Shown here: in pieces, positions 1-9,522 of the stretch
How positions within the stretch are numbered: the first letter of the stretch is position 1
How the letters are laid out: every line of letters begins with the position of its first letter
Origin: Vreelandella zhanjiangensis DSM 21076
GTDB lineage: Bacteria; Pseudomonadota; Gammaproteobacteria; Pseudomonadales; Halomonadaceae
DNA length: 64,000 nt
Direction: 5' to 3'
NCBI RefSeq assembly: GCF_000377665.1
Contig: NZ_KB898647.1
Span: forward strand, 127,559 to 191,558
Notes under the pieces: generated by a model
Database searches by the model: none
Told to the model about the DNA's origin: nothing
Seen by the model: only the letters and a program-made list of their open reading frames with translations
Program-made: the position numbers and the translations under genes

Positions 1-1014
1 ATAAGCGAAGTCGGCAGGCGTGCCGAAACGCGCGCTGGGGGCAAACTGGCTGAGCGGCTGATAGCCCCAGGAACCGCCGAAAGGGTGCTCCATGATGGGT
101 AAAAGCTCAACGTGGGTGAATCCCATGTCGAGCACATAAGGGATCAGGTGTGTTGCCATATCGCGCCAGCTGTAGAGCTCGCCGTTGTCGCCGCCATGCT
201 TGCGCCACGAGGCAGCATGCACTTCGTAGATACTGATAGGGCGTGATACGGCGTGCGCCTTTCCGCGGCTGGCGATCCACTCATCGTCATGCCAGACAAA
301 GGGCGTGGTATCGGCCACCACCGAGGCGGTGCTGGGCGGTGCTTCGGTCGCCAGGGCGACAGGATCGGCGCGCAGGCCGAGCGTGCCCTGGGGCTCGAGA
401 ATCTCGTATTTATACGATTCTCCTGGCCCAAGCCGAGGCACGAACAGCTCCCATACCCCGGCTGGGTGGCGCAGGCGCATGACATGGCGTCGCCCGTCCC
501 AGCTGTTGAAGTTACCGACCACCGATACCCGCCGCGCATTGGGCGCCCAAACGGCGAAGCGCACACCCTGCACGCCTTCCACCGTCATGGGCTGCGCGCC
601 CAGGCAGTGCCCCAGGTTGCGGTGGTTACCTTCGCCGAGCAGGTAAAGATCCATTTCCCCCAGCAGTAAGCCAAAGCTGTAAGGGTCCTCGGTTATCTGT
701 TCGCCCTGGGGCCAACGAATACGCAGCCGGTAAGGGGCGCTGTGAGACAACCGGGCGGCGAATAGCCCGGGAATCTGCATACTCGTCAGGCAGCTGCGTA
801 AGGTATCGTCTTCACGGTCGAGGACATCTACCCCTACGGCGCCGGGCATAAATACCCGCAGGAACGGGCCTTTGGCATCGCTATGCAAGCCGAGCAGCGA
901 GAAGGGGTCACGATGAGTGCCCTGTACCAACGCATTGGCGTCGTCATCGGTCAGCCACAGGGTACGATCCACCGTGAGGCTTGACGTGGGTCTGGTGTGC
1001 ATCACCTCATTCAT
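1..1014 (-). CDS. glgB: 1,4-alpha-glucan branching enzyme GlgB, 5' part only
   Basis: The gene runs off the left edge; the first 338 residues are visible, a little under half of a usual GlgB (about 730). GlgB moves alpha-1,4 segments to alpha-1,6 branch points in the cytoplasm. Seen: an N-terminal carbohydrate-binding-like region with GNFNSWDG near residues 168-175, then the start of the GH13 barrel with [12 protein letters not shown] (about 264-275) and [18 protein letters not shown] (about 303-320), typical of branching enzymes. The catalytic Asp and Glu lie outside the window. The ATG at 1014 is chosen because it overlaps the treS stop in ATGAATGA, implying translational coupling. It is the last visible gene of the operon that starts at glgA. 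The family assignment is secure; whether the missing part is intact cannot be judged. Confidence 0.95.
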   Translation of the reverse strand, partial: MNEVMHTRPTSSLTVDRTLWLTDDDANALVQGTHRDPFSLLGLHSDAKGPFLRVFMPGAVGVDVLDREDDTLRSCLTSMQIPGLFAARLSHSAPYRLRIRWPQGEQITEDPYSFGLLLGEMDLYLLGEGNHRNLGHCLGAQPMTVEGVQGVRFAVWAPNARRVSVVGNFNSWDGRRHVMRLRHPAGVWELFVPRLGPGESYKYEILEPQGTLGLRADPVALATEAPPSTASVVADTTPFVWHDDEWIASRGKAHAVSRPISIYEVHAASWRKHGGDNGELYSWRDMATHLIPYVLDMGFTHVELLPIMEHPFGGSWGYQPLSQFAPSARFGTPADFAY

Positions 1015-4000
1015 GTGGCTCTCCCGGGCTTAGTTGTTCGACAAGTGCTGCCAGACCGCGCAGCGGTACACCCAGCCAAGCGGGGCGATTGGCGGCTTCA
1101 TAGGCAATTTCGTAGGCGGTCTTTTCGAGCACGAACAGATCGACCGCTGCCGCAGCGCCATTGGCCTGTTTCCATTCGTGAGGAAGGTCCAGGGTGGCCT
1201 GCCAGTAGGCATTCAGAAATACCTGGCGCCCTCTAAGCAGGTACTGCTCTACCACATCGTGACTAGTGCGCGTGTGGGTATCCGGGCTTTCGCTGCCACC
1301 GGACTGGGCCTCTTCAATCTTGGCATAGGCGTAGTCGAAGGAGCGCAGCATGCCGGCCACATCACGCAGCGGGCTATCCTTGGCGCGCCGCTCTTCAAGG
1401 GGGCGGGCGGGCTCGCCTTCAAAGTCGATGATATAGGCATCGTCATGGGCAACCAGCACCTGGCCAAGATGCAGATCGCCGTGGATACGCGTAATGAGGC
1501 TACCCTCGGCAAGGTCCGCCATGTATTCAATGGAGGCCAGAAGGGTATCGCGCTGCGCCAGAACGTTAGAGGCAATCTGCTGTTCGGCTTCATCGGCGGC
1601 GCCAATGTGGCGTTCAAGTAGCTCCAGCGCTTCTTCAACACGCTGAGTTACACGCTGTTTCCAGTGCGCGACATGGCTGGAGTCGGCTACCTCGGTCATG
1701 AACGCCGGTTCATTGCTGGGCATTGCCAGCACCATATGCAGCTCGCCCAGCCGCTGCCCCAGCGTGGCGGCAAACGCTTCCAGCTCTTCAAATGCACCGT
1801 AATGGGATTCATCGCGGGCGAACTCGCGGCCCTGATGATCATCCGCCAGCGCTTCACGAATGGCGCGCTCAAGTGTAGCGCGGGTCCATGACCAGGCATC
1901 GCCCTGGTTATCGATAAAACCCTGCAAAATCATCAGCGTCTGCGGGGTGCCCTGTTCATCGATCTGAGTTACTTCGCCAAGCAGCGGCGCAGTGTTGATA
2001 AAGCCCCGCTCGGTCAGGTAGCGACCGATTTCCGCCTCCGGATGAACGCCTGACTCCAGACGACGAAACAGCTTGAGCACCAACTGATGATTGATCACCA
2101 CCGAGCTATTGGACTGCTCGGCACCCTGCTGTGCAATTTCAGGATGTTCGGGTAGCGTGAGTTCAATAAGCTCAGGCGTGGGCAGGAAGTGAATGGCGCC
2201 TTTCGAGCTTGGCAGCACGATTGCCTGCCGCATGGCGTCAAGAACGGCCAGCGTAAACGCATCTAGGGTGAACGCATCGGTAAGCAGACCCACTTCATGG
2301 AAGCGACGTACCCGGGCCATGGCAAGCTGTTGGGCAAGAGGGCTGCTTTGCTCATCCTCACCCAGGAATGCCAGGGGTAACTGGTAACGCTCGCTGCCTT
2401 GGGCATGGGTGATTTCCAGCTCGCTGAACAGCAGGGTATGGCCGCTGTGCTCAAGGCTTGCCAGCGAGTTCAGGTGGATATCCTCGATACGTGCCTGCTT
2501 GGACGCGAACCAGCGCCGCTTGGGCAAGTAATGGGGCAGCGTTTCATGTTCAAGCAGTTGTCTTGATGAGCCTGCAAAAATCTCCTCAAGGCGCTTTTTG
2601 ATAATCAAGGTGACGTAATCCGGCATCGGCTCGGGTACCGGCGTATGCCACTCGGGCATGGCGGTTGCCGGGGCCAGCAGGAACCAGAAAAAACCGTAGG
2701 GTGGGAGCGTCAGCAGGTAAGGTAGGCTGCCCACCGGCGGAAAAGCACTGCCGCCGACCATTTCTACGGGCACTTTGCCGGCGAACGCCGAAAGATCCAG
2801 CTCCACCGCTTGGGCGGTGCTGGCGACGTTCGCCACGCAGAGCAGTGTTTCCGTCTCGCCATTGTCGAGCGTCATCTCGCGCAGGTAAGCCAGAATATGC
2901 CGGTTGGCCGGGTAGAGCGGCCGCATGGTGCCGCGACTGAAGGCGCGGTGCTGACTGCGCACGACGAGCAGCCGGCGCTGGTTATTGAGCAGTGAGTGCG
3001 GATCGCGCACCTGGGCCTCGACATTGACGGTCTGGTAGCCATACAACGGGTCCATGACCGGTGGCAGAACCAGGCTCGCCGGATCGGCGCGCGAGAAGCC
3101 CCCATTACGATCGACCGACCACTGCATAGGGGTGCGTACGCCGTCACGGTCGCCAAGGTAAATATTGTCGCCCATGCCGATCTCGTCGCCGTAATACAGC
3201 ACCGGCGTGCCCGGCATGGAAAGCAGCAGACTATTGAGCAGTTCGACACGCCGCCGGTCACGCTCCAATAGCGGCGCCAGGCGCCGACGAATACCCAGGT
3301 TAATGCGTGCCCGACGATCCGCCGCGTAATGGTTCCACAGATAGTCGCGTTCCTTGTCGGTGACCATTTCAAGCGTCAGCTCGTCATGGTTACGCAAAAA
3401 GATCGCCCACTGACAGGTGGCGGGAATTTCCGGTGTCTGGCGCAGAATATCGGTGATCGGGAAGCGGTCTTCCTGGGCGAGTGCCATATACATGCGCGGC
3501 ATCAGGGGGAAGTGGAACGCCATATGGCACTCGTCGCCATCGCCGAAGTAGGGCCGGGTATCTTCAGGCCACTGGTTGGCTTCGGCAAGCAGCATGCGGT
3601 CGGGGTAGCGCTCGTCGAGCACTGCACGGATCTTCTTGAGCACCACGTGGGTTTCGGGCAGGTTCTCGTTATTGGTGCCTTCGCGCTCGACCAGATAGGG
3701 AATCGCATCCAGGCGCAGACCATCGACCCCCATATCGAGCCAGTACTCCATGACCTTGATAATTTCATCAAGCACCACGGGGTTATCAAAGTTGAGATCC
3801 GGCTGGTGGGAGTAGAAACGGTGCCAGAAGTAAGCGCCTGCCACCGGGTCCCAGGTCCAGTTGGAGGATTCGGTATCCAGAAAGATGATGCGCGTGCCGG
3901 TGTACGCCTGGTCGGTATCTGACCAGACATAAAAGTCCCTTTCTGGCGACCCTGCTGGGGCATGTCTGGCGCGTTGAAACCATTCGTGCTGGTCGGAGGT

Positions 4001-4360
4001 GTGGTTGATGACCAGCTCGGTAATCACGCGCAGTCCACGTTGGTGCGCTTCCTTGATAAAGCGCTTGGCATCCTCCAGCGTGCCGTAGTCGGGGCTGACG
4101 CCGGTGTATTCGGCAATATCATAGCCGTCATCGCGACGCGGTGACGGGTAGAAGGGCAATATCCAGATCGTGTTTACGCCGAGGCTGACGATATAGTCGA
4201 GCTTCTGGATCAGGCCTTCAAAATCGCCGATGCCGTCGTCGTTGGCATCAAAGAACGACTTCACATGTACCTGGTAAATCACCGCGTCCTTGTACCAGAG
4301 CGGATCATCCAGAAAATTCAGGGCCTCGACAGCGTGTGTTTCACTGCTGGCATCCATCAT
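1007..4360 (-). CDS. treS: Trehalose synthase / maltokinase fusion (TreS-Mak)
   Basis: A bifunctional protein of 1117 residues. The N-terminal part (about 15-560) is a GH13 trehalose synthase that interconverts trehalose and maltose; the inferred catalytic triad is D218 (GLRLDA), E260 (LLAEANQW) and D326 (FLRNHDE). The C-terminal part (about 590-1110) is a maltokinase of aminoglycoside-phosphotransferase fold with the signature [11 protein letters not shown] and IIDFEGEP, which makes maltose-1-phosphate from maltose and ATP. TreS-Mak fusions are known in GlgE-pathway proteobacteria. The product is the substrate of GlgE, encoded just upstream. Two adjacent ATG codons (4360, 4357) follow a GGGAGAG element, so either may start. 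The stop overlaps the glgB start by 8 bases. Confidence 0.96.
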   Translation of the reverse strand: MMDASSETHAVEALNFLDDPLWYKDAVIYQVHVKSFFDANDDGIGDFEGLIQKLDYIVSLGVNTIWILPFYPSPRRDDGYDIAEYTGVSPDYGTLEDAKRFIKEAHQRGLRVITELVINHTSDQHEWFQRARHAPAGSPERDFYVWSDTDQAYTGTRIIFLDTESSNWTWDPVAGAYFWHRFYSHQPDLNFDNPVVLDEIIKVMEYWLDMGVDGLRLDAIPYLVEREGTNNENLPETHVVLKKIRAVLDERYPDRMLLAEANQWPEDTRPYFGDGDECHMAFHFPLMPRMYMALAQEDRFPITDILRQTPEIPATCQWAIFLRNHDELTLEMVTDKERDYLWNHYAADRRARINLGIRRRLAPLLERDRRRVELLNSLLLSMPGTPVLYYGDEIGMGDNIYLGDRDGVRTPMQWSVDRNGGFSRADPASLVLPPVMDPLYGYQTVNVEAQVRDPHSLLNNQRRLLVVRSQHRAFSRGTMRPLYPANRHILAYLREMTLDNGETETLLCVANVASTAQAVELDLSAFAGKVPVEMVGGSAFPPVGSLPYLLTLPPYGFFWFLLAPATAMPEWHTPVPEPMPDYVTLIIKKRLEEIFAGSSRQLLEHETLPHYLPKRRWFASKQARIEDIHLNSLASLEHSGHTLLFSELEITHAQGSERYQLPLAFLGEDEQSSPLAQQLAMARVRRFHEVGLLTDAFTLDAFTLAVLDAMRQAIVLPSSKGAIHFLPTPELIELTLPEHPEIAQQGAEQSNSSVVINHQLVLKLFRRLESGVHPEAEIGRYLTERGFINTAPLLGEVTQIDEQGTPQTLMILQGFIDNQGDAWSWTRATLERAIREALADDHQGREFARDESHYGAFEELEAFAATLGQRLGELHMVLAMPSNEPAFMTEVADSSHVAHWKQRVTQRVEEALELLERHIGAADEAEQQIASNVLAQRDTLLASIEYMADLAEGSLITRIHGDLHLGQVLVAHDDAYIIDFEGEPARPLEERRAKDSPLRDVAGMLRSFDYAYAKIEEAQSGGSESPDTHTRTSHDVVEQYLLRGRQVFLNAYWQATLDLPHEWKQANGAAAAVDLFVLEKTAYEIAYEAANRPAWLGVPLRGLAALVEQLSPGEPHE

Positions 4361-4450
4361 GGGCTTGCTCTCCCTGCTTTGATCGATGTAAACGAATCAA
4401 CCGGCGCCTTTGAAACAAACGGCCCGCCGTTGAGCACACTAAAAATCATG

Positions 4451-4509
4451 GTCTTAAAAATATCGTCTTAAAAACCATCGTCTTAAAAACCATCGTCTTA
4501 AAAACCATG
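4451..4509. repeat. 15-bp tandem repeat, four units
   Basis: Four head-to-tail units read GTCTTAAAAACCATC on the plus strand: 4451-4464 (14 nt variant), 4465-4479, 4480-4494 (identical to the previous one) and 4495-4509 (last base changed). They fill the gap between the glgE stop (4519) and treS. No open reading frame uses them. They look like a slippage-prone spacer repeat. Confidence 0.9.
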
Positions 4510-4518
4510 CCTGACGCA

Positions 4519-6558
4519 TCAGTGAACCGGCTGAATACGCCAGATGGCGAACGGCATGACGGCAGGGTCGAGCCGCACCGTTTGCCATTGGCCCTGCCAC
4601 GTCCAGCGTCTGCCACTCATCAGGTCCTCCACGTGTAGCGCTGCCTCTTCGGGTAGATCGAACAGTGCCAAAGGCAACTCGAACGCGCCTTCCTGTGGCT
4701 CGAAAGGGTCAAGATTAACGGCGACAAGAACCACGTTATCGAGCGACTCGGTGGCCTTGGTAAAGAGCAGCAAACGGTCGTTGTGTACCGTGTGGAAGGT
4801 CACGCCCAGGTGGGTATGCAGCGCCGGGTTTTCGCGCCGAAGCCGGTTAAGCTGGGTAATTTCGTAGACGATATTGCCGGGTGCGCTGTAATCACGCGGA
4901 CGAATCTCGTATTTTTCAGAGTCGAGATACTCCTCCTTGCCCGGCACCGGCGCGCCTTCGCAGAGTTCAAACCCTGAGTACATGCCCCATAAGCCTGAGC
5001 CCATCGTGGCAAGTGCTGCGCGAATCAGAAAACCGGCCCGCCCGGAAGACTGTAGAAAGTAGGGGTTGATATCCGGCGTGTTGACGAAGAAGTTCGGCCG
5101 GTAACCATCGCGCAGCGGCGCCTCGTTCAACTGGGTGAAATATTCCGTCAGCTCGGCCTTGGTATGGCGCCAGGTAAAATAGGTATAGCTCTGGGTAAAG
5201 CCCAGCTTGCCCAGGCGCAGCATCATGGGTGGGCGCGTAAAGGCTTCGGCCAGAAAGATCACATCAGGATCCCGCCTGCGAATATCACCAATCAGCCACT
5301 CCCAGAAGGGCAGCGGCTTGGTATGCGGGTTATCGACGCGAAAGATTTTCACGCCTTCATCGACCCAGCCCTGAACCACATCGCGAAGCTCGGTCCACAG
5401 TTCAGGAACAGCATCCTGGGCGTAGAAATCGACGTTGACGATATCCTGGTACTTCTTGGGCGGGTTCTCGGCGTAGCGGATCGAACCGTCGGGCCGCCAG
5501 GAGAACCAGCCGGGGTGCTCCCTGAGCCACGGGTGATCTGGCGAACACTGGATGGCGAAATCAAGCGCTATCTCCAGGCCATGCTCGCCTGCCACGCGCA
5601 CCAGCTCGCGGAAATCCTCGCGGGTACCTAGCTCTGGGTGAATAGCCTCGTGCCCACCTTCATCGCTTCCGATCGCGTAGGGGCTGCCGGGATCGTCTGG
5701 CCCAGCTTCCAGGCTGTTGTTGGGCCCTTTGCGATGCTTGCGGCCAATCGGGTGAATGGGCGGGAAATAGAGAACGTCAAAGCCCATGTCGCGGATGATG
5801 GGTAGCCGCTTGTGAACATCCTTGAATGTGCCGTGACGGTTGGGGTCGTCGGTTTCCGAGCGGGGGAACAGCTCATACCAGCTGGCAAAGCGTGCCTTGA
5901 GCCTTTCCACATCTAGAGGATAGGTAACATCGCTTTGCGTGAGGTGCGGCCGTGAGTCCGCTTCGTGCATCAACTGTGCCGTGTCGCTATCCAGCAGCAG
6001 CGCAACACGTTCGCCCTCCTGGGGGGCCAGCTGAAACTGTTCATGAAGAGCAACCAGAGCTTCGTTTAGCGCTGCATTGTTGTTTTCAGAAGCGCGCTCA
6101 GCGGCGCGTTCGATCAGCTGCCGGCCCTCTTCGAGTTCGAGGCTGATGGGAACGCCTGCCTGGTGCTTCTTGGAAAGCTCATAGCGGTAGGTCGCGTAAA
6201 TATCCCACCAGGCTTCGATCGTAAACGTGTGGCGGCCCACGCGCGTCGGGGTGAAGCTACCTTCCCAGACATCCAACCCCAAAGGCTTGGCTGGCTGCAT
6301 GGGCACGCGCTGCTCACGTCCCTCGTCATCTTGCCAGCACACGGCTGCCGCCAGCACATCGTGGCCGTCAGCGAAAATTGTCGCCTTGACCAGTACTGGC
6401 TCGTCAATCACCGTCTTAGCTGCAAAGCGTCCGTTATCTAGGGAGGGCATGACGGCTTCAATTGCAATGCGCGGTGCCTGGACAGCCGTCAGAACATCGT
6501 TGGGTTCCTGCTCTTGCGCCGGCAGGGCAGGTGAGGCTGGAGTGACAGATGAACTCAT
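4519..6558 (-). CDS. glgE: Alpha-1,4-glucan:maltose-1-phosphate maltosyltransferase GlgE
   Basis: GlgE (679 residues) extends linear alpha-1,4-glucans by transferring maltosyl units from maltose-1-phosphate. Seen: an N-terminal beta domain (about 30-135) with the conserved VGRHTFTIEAW stretch, a helical insert (about 145-200), then a GH13_3 barrel. The inferred nucleophile is D409 in FRVDNPHTKP and the acid/base E438 in FLAEAF; the maltose-1-phosphate loop GGHEAIHPELGT is near 301-312. Length is normal for the family. An in-frame ATG lies 8 codons upstream (6582), but the ATG at 6558 has AAGGAG about 8 bases before it and is preferred. The gene follows glgX after a 58-base gap and precedes treS-mak, which supplies its donor substrate. 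Confidence 0.96.
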   Translation of the reverse strand: MSSSVTPASPALPAQEQEPNDVLTAVQAPRIAIEAVMPSLDNGRFAAKTVIDEPVLVKATIFADGHDVLAAAVCWQDDEGREQRVPMQPAKPLGLDVWEGSFTPTRVGRHTFTIEAWWDIYATYRYELSKKHQAGVPISLELEEGRQLIERAAERASENNNAALNEALVALHEQFQLAPQEGERVALLLDSDTAQLMHEADSRPHLTQSDVTYPLDVERLKARFASWYELFPRSETDDPNRHGTFKDVHKRLPIIRDMGFDVLYFPPIHPIGRKHRKGPNNSLEAGPDDPGSPYAIGSDEGGHEAIHPELGTREDFRELVRVAGEHGLEIALDFAIQCSPDHPWLREHPGWFSWRPDGSIRYAENPPKKYQDIVNVDFYAQDAVPELWTELRDVVQGWVDEGVKIFRVDNPHTKPLPFWEWLIGDIRRRDPDVIFLAEAFTRPPMMLRLGKLGFTQSYTYFTWRHTKAELTEYFTQLNEAPLRDGYRPNFFVNTPDINPYFLQSSGRAGFLIRAALATMGSGLWGMYSGFELCEGAPVPGKEEYLDSEKYEIRPRDYSAPGNIVYEITQLNRLRRENPALHTHLGVTFHTVHNDRLLLFTKATESLDNVVLVAVNLDPFEPQEGAFELPLALFDLPEEAALHVEDLMSGRRWTWQGQWQTVRLDPAVMPFAIWRIQPVH

Positions 6559-6616
6559 TGCATGCTTCTCCTTGCAGCGCAAAAAAGCCCGTAAGCTTAG
6601 ACGCGCTGCCTCATGG

Positions 6617-8860
6617 CTAGGTTGCGGCGTTATCAGCCTGCTGCACTTGCTCTAGTTGAACCAGCTCCAGCAGGGCCAGCGAACGGCCTTCCATTACATG
6701 CTTCTCTCCAAAAGAACGTTGGACAAAAGAACGTTGGTCAAACGCATGTTGGGAAGAATCTTCCTCAGTGGTCCAACTGGTATCAAGGCGGCATAACCAA
6801 CCTCCACCGCTGGGTGCTTCAGGTAGGTGAAACGCCACTGAGTCGTGATGAGCGTTAAAAATCAGCAGCAAAGTAACGTCGGCGCCGGCACGGCGTATAC
6901 CGCTGGGCTGGGCACGGCCGTCCAGCATCAATCCCAGTGTTCGGGCCTCAGAGTCTTCCCAGCGCTCAACGCTCATTTCATTGCCATCCGGGGCCAGCCA
7001 GGTCACTTCCTTGAGCCCCATTTCCTCGTTGTATTCACCCGAGAGGAAGCGTCCGCGACGTAGAATGGGGTAGCGCAGCCGCAGCGCCGTCACCCGGCGC
7101 ACGTACTCGATCATGGCGTGAGCGTTACCATCGAGGTTCCAGTCCAGCCAACTGATCTCGTTGTCCTGACAGTAAGCGTTATTGTTGCCCTGCTGGGTGC
7201 GCAGCAGTTCATCGCCCGCCAGCAGCATGGGCGTACCCTGGGAAAACAGCGTAGTGGCGATAAAGTTACGGATCTGGCGTAACCGCAGCGTCTGGATCTC
7301 GTCATTGTCGCTATGGCCCTCTTCGCCGTGATTCCACGAAAGGTTGTGGCTGTGGCCATCCTGATTATCTTCGCCGTTTGCCTCGTTATGCTTATCGTTG
7401 TAGGCCACTAAATCGTAGAGGGTATAACCGTCGTGGGCGGTAACGAAGTTGACCGACGCAAACGGTCGCCGGCCGCGGCGCTTGAAGAAATCTGCCGAGC
7501 CCATGAGCCGGGTGGCCAGGTCTGGCAATTGCCCCTCGTCGCCCCGCCAGAAAGCACGTACGGTATCGCGGAACTGGTCATTCCACTCCGCCCAACCCGG
7601 CGGGAAACCACCCACCTGATAGCCGCCGGGGCCGCAGTCCCAGGGTTCGGCAATCAGTTTGACCCGGCTAAGCACTGGGTCCTGGCGGCAGGAATCGAGA
7701 AAACCGCCGCCTTCGTCAAAGCCGTGAGGCTCACGCCCAAGGATGGTCGCCAGATCGAAACGGAAGCCGTCAACGCGCATTTCCGTGGCCCAGTAGCGCA
7801 GGGAGTCGGTGACCATTTGCAGAACGCGCTGATGGCTCAGGTTCAGGGTGTTGCCGGTGCCTGTGTCGTCGATGTAGTAGCGCGGCTCGTCCGGCATCAG
7901 CCGGTAGTAGGAGGCGTTGTCGATCCCCTTGAGGGAGAGCGTCGGGCCGAGCTCGTTACCTTCAGCCGTGTGGTTGTAGACCACGTCAAGAATGACTTCC
8001 AGGTCCGCAGCATGATAGCGCGCGACCATCTCCTTGAATTCGTTAACGTTGTCGCCAGATAAATAGCGCGAATGAGGGGCGAAGAAGCCCAGGGTGTTGT
8101 AGCCCCAGTAGTTGTGTAGCCCCTGCTCCTGCAGGCGCTGATCGTCGGCAAACGCATGAATGGGTAAAAGCTCCACTGACGACACACCCAGCGAGCGGAT
8201 GTAGTCGACCACATCGTTGACCATCAGCCCGGCGAAGGTACCGCGTAACGCTTCAGGTACCGACGGATGACGCATGGTATAACCGCGAACATGGGTTTCG
8301 TAGACAATGGTCTTGTCCCAGGGGAGCTGTACTCCCCGCGCGCGCCCCCAGGTAAAGGCCGGGTCCACTACTTTGCACTTCGGCATGAACGCTGCACTGT
8401 CACGTTCATCGAAACTCAGGTCGCCATCCGGATGGCCAATGGTGTAACCGAATAGCGCCTCGTCCCACTTGATCTCGCCCACGATCTGCTTGGCGTAGGG
8501 GTCAAGCAGCAGTTTATTGGGGTTGAAGCGGTGGCCTTTCTCGGGATCATAAGGCCCATGCACGCGATAGCCATAGAGCTGACCAGGCCGCGCGTCTGGA
8601 AGGTAGCCGTGCCACACTTCGTCGGTATATTCGGGGAGTTCGATGCGTTCCAGCTCGTGCTCGCCCGTTTCATCAAACAGGCACAGCTCAACCCGGGTAG
8701 CATGCGCCGAAAAAAGCGCAAAATTCACCCCCAGGCCATCCCAGTTGGCGCCTAAGGGAAACGACCATCCTTCATGCACGCGTGAGCGCCGCATGACGCT
8801 AGGGGCTTCATCGGTCGCAACGGAGTCATCGCCGTCCCGCGTGGTTTGGCTTGTTTGCAT
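6617..8860 (-). CDS. glgX: Glycogen debranching enzyme GlgX
   Basis: An isoamylase-type GH13_11 enzyme that hydrolyses alpha-1,6 branches of glycogen limit dextrin. Domains: an N-terminal CBM48-like region (about 30-130) with GWSFPLGANWDGLGVNFALF, then the catalytic barrel with the inferred nucleophile in VDGFRFD (D372, counted from the upstream ATG at 8869) and acid in LIAEPWD (E408), then NFVTAHDGYTL. Length about 747, normal. Three ATGs cluster here (8869, out-of-frame 8865, 8860); AAGGA sits 8 bases before 8860, so that start is chosen, although 8869 is possible. The last 40 residues carry a small pentapeptide repeat encoded by a 15-bp DNA repeat (separate entry). It lies between the DUF2934 gene and glgE on the same strand. 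Confidence 0.95.
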   Translation of the reverse strand: MQTSQTTRDGDDSVATDEAPSVMRRSRVHEGWSFPLGANWDGLGVNFALFSAHATRVELCLFDETGEHELERIELPEYTDEVWHGYLPDARPGQLYGYRVHGPYDPEKGHRFNPNKLLLDPYAKQIVGEIKWDEALFGYTIGHPDGDLSFDERDSAAFMPKCKVVDPAFTWGRARGVQLPWDKTIVYETHVRGYTMRHPSVPEALRGTFAGLMVNDVVDYIRSLGVSSVELLPIHAFADDQRLQEQGLHNYWGYNTLGFFAPHSRYLSGDNVNEFKEMVARYHAADLEVILDVVYNHTAEGNELGPTLSLKGIDNASYYRLMPDEPRYYIDDTGTGNTLNLSHQRVLQMVTDSLRYWATEMRVDGFRFDLATILGREPHGFDEGGGFLDSCRQDPVLSRVKLIAEPWDCGPGGYQVGGFPPGWAEWNDQFRDTVRAFWRGDEGQLPDLATRLMGSADFFKRRGRRPFASVNFVTAHDGYTLYDLVAYNDKHNEANGEDNQDGHSHNLSWNHGEEGHSDNDEIQTLRLRQIRNFIATTLFSQGTPMLLAGDELLRTQQGNNNAYCQDNEISWLDWNLDGNAHAMIEYVRRVTALRLRYPILRRGRFLSGEYNEEMGLKEVTWLAPDGNEMSVERWEDSEARTLGLMLDGRAQPSGIRRAGADVTLLLIFNAHHDSVAFHLPEAPSGGGWLCRLDTSWTTEEDSSQHAFDQRSFVQRSFGEKHVMEGRSLALLELVQLEQVQQADNAAT
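6709..6753. repeat. In-frame 15-bp tandem repeat in the 3' end of glgX
   Basis: Three consecutive 15-nt units on the plus strand: CAAAAGAACGTTGGA (6709-6723), CAAAAGAACGTTGGT (6724-6738) and a diverged CAAACGCATGTTGGG (6739-6753). On the coding strand they give the protein stretch QHAFD-QRSFV-QRSF. The period is a multiple of three, so changes in copy number would keep frame. Confidence 0.85.
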
Positions 8861-8905
8861 CTCATTCATCCTTGAGCCTTTTGAGTGCTCTTATGCGTGG
8901 TCGCT

Positions 8906-9505
8906 TTATTTCCGCTCGCTTGGTTTCTTCGCTTTGGTCGCGGTTTTCTTGGTCACTGTTTTAGTGGGCTCGGATTTTCCTGATCCGGCCGTCTTTTTGG
9001 GCTGAGCGCGTGTTGATTTCTTGGCCGGTGGAGGGGCGTCAGCCTCGTCAGTAGCGGTTAGCGCCTCGCTGCTACGACGCGGGCGCTGGGCGCGTTTTAC
9101 AGTGGCGGACTCTTCCGGCATTGGCTCCATTGAGCCGGCTGCCTCGTCGGGTGTAGGTTCCTGGGGCGGGTGGCCACGGTCCTGGACAGGCACGTCCTGG
9201 CCTACCGTTATATCGTCGCGAAAGGGGGCTTCATCGAATGACAGATCGCCATCGGGATCCTCAAGCGGTAGACGGTTCTCCTGAATGCCCATTTCATCCT
9301 CTTCCAGAGGCAGGTCATCCTCTAAAATGGGCGCTTCGTCGATCGGTTCGCCCACTTCGTCAAGCTCGGCTTCGTTGCCTGCCGCCTGTTCGGCAGCCAC
9401 TATCTTGATCGCTCTATCCCAGTGTTTTTGCTGTTGCCCTTCGGGGCGCCCTTCAGCTTCCCAAATGCTGTAGGCCAATTGACGTACGCGTTCTTCGTCA
9501 GTCAT
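8906..9505 (-). CDS. DUF2934 domain protein with lysine-rich tail
   Basis: 199 residues, function unknown. The N-terminal 40 residues (EERVRQLAYSIWEAEGRPEG, then HWDRA near 28-32) match the DUF2934 motif, a short helical unit common in proteobacterial glycogen/trehalose gene clusters. Residues about 45-130 are very acidic and rich in Asp, Glu and Pro, so probably disordered. The last 50 residues are rich in Lys, Ala and Thr (KKTATKAKK) like histone-H1-type tails, which could bind DNA, RNA or another polyanion. No signal peptide or membrane segment is seen. GGGAG lies 8 bases before the ATG. The gene sits between treY and glgX in the operon, 16 bases after treY; a role in glucan metabolism is inferred from position only. 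Confidence 0.85.
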   Translation of the reverse strand: MTDEERVRQLAYSIWEAEGRPEGQQQKHWDRAIKIVAAEQAAGNEAELDEVGEPIDEAPILEDDLPLEEDEMGIQENRLPLEDPDGDLSFDEAPFRDDITVGQDVPVQDRGHPPQEPTPDEAAGSMEPMPEESATVKRAQRPRRSSEALTATDEADAPPPAKKSTRAQPKKTAGSGKSEPTKTVTKKTATKAKKPSERK

Positions 9506-9522
9506 CTCAGCTCTCCCTATGC

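Noticed and set aside
1..1014. glgB as a truncated pseudogene
   Set aside because: The frame is open to the window edge without disruption, so the truncation is only due to the window boundary.
4451..4509. CRISPR-like array
   Set aside because: Units are 15 bp, directly adjacent without spacers, and no cas gene is present.
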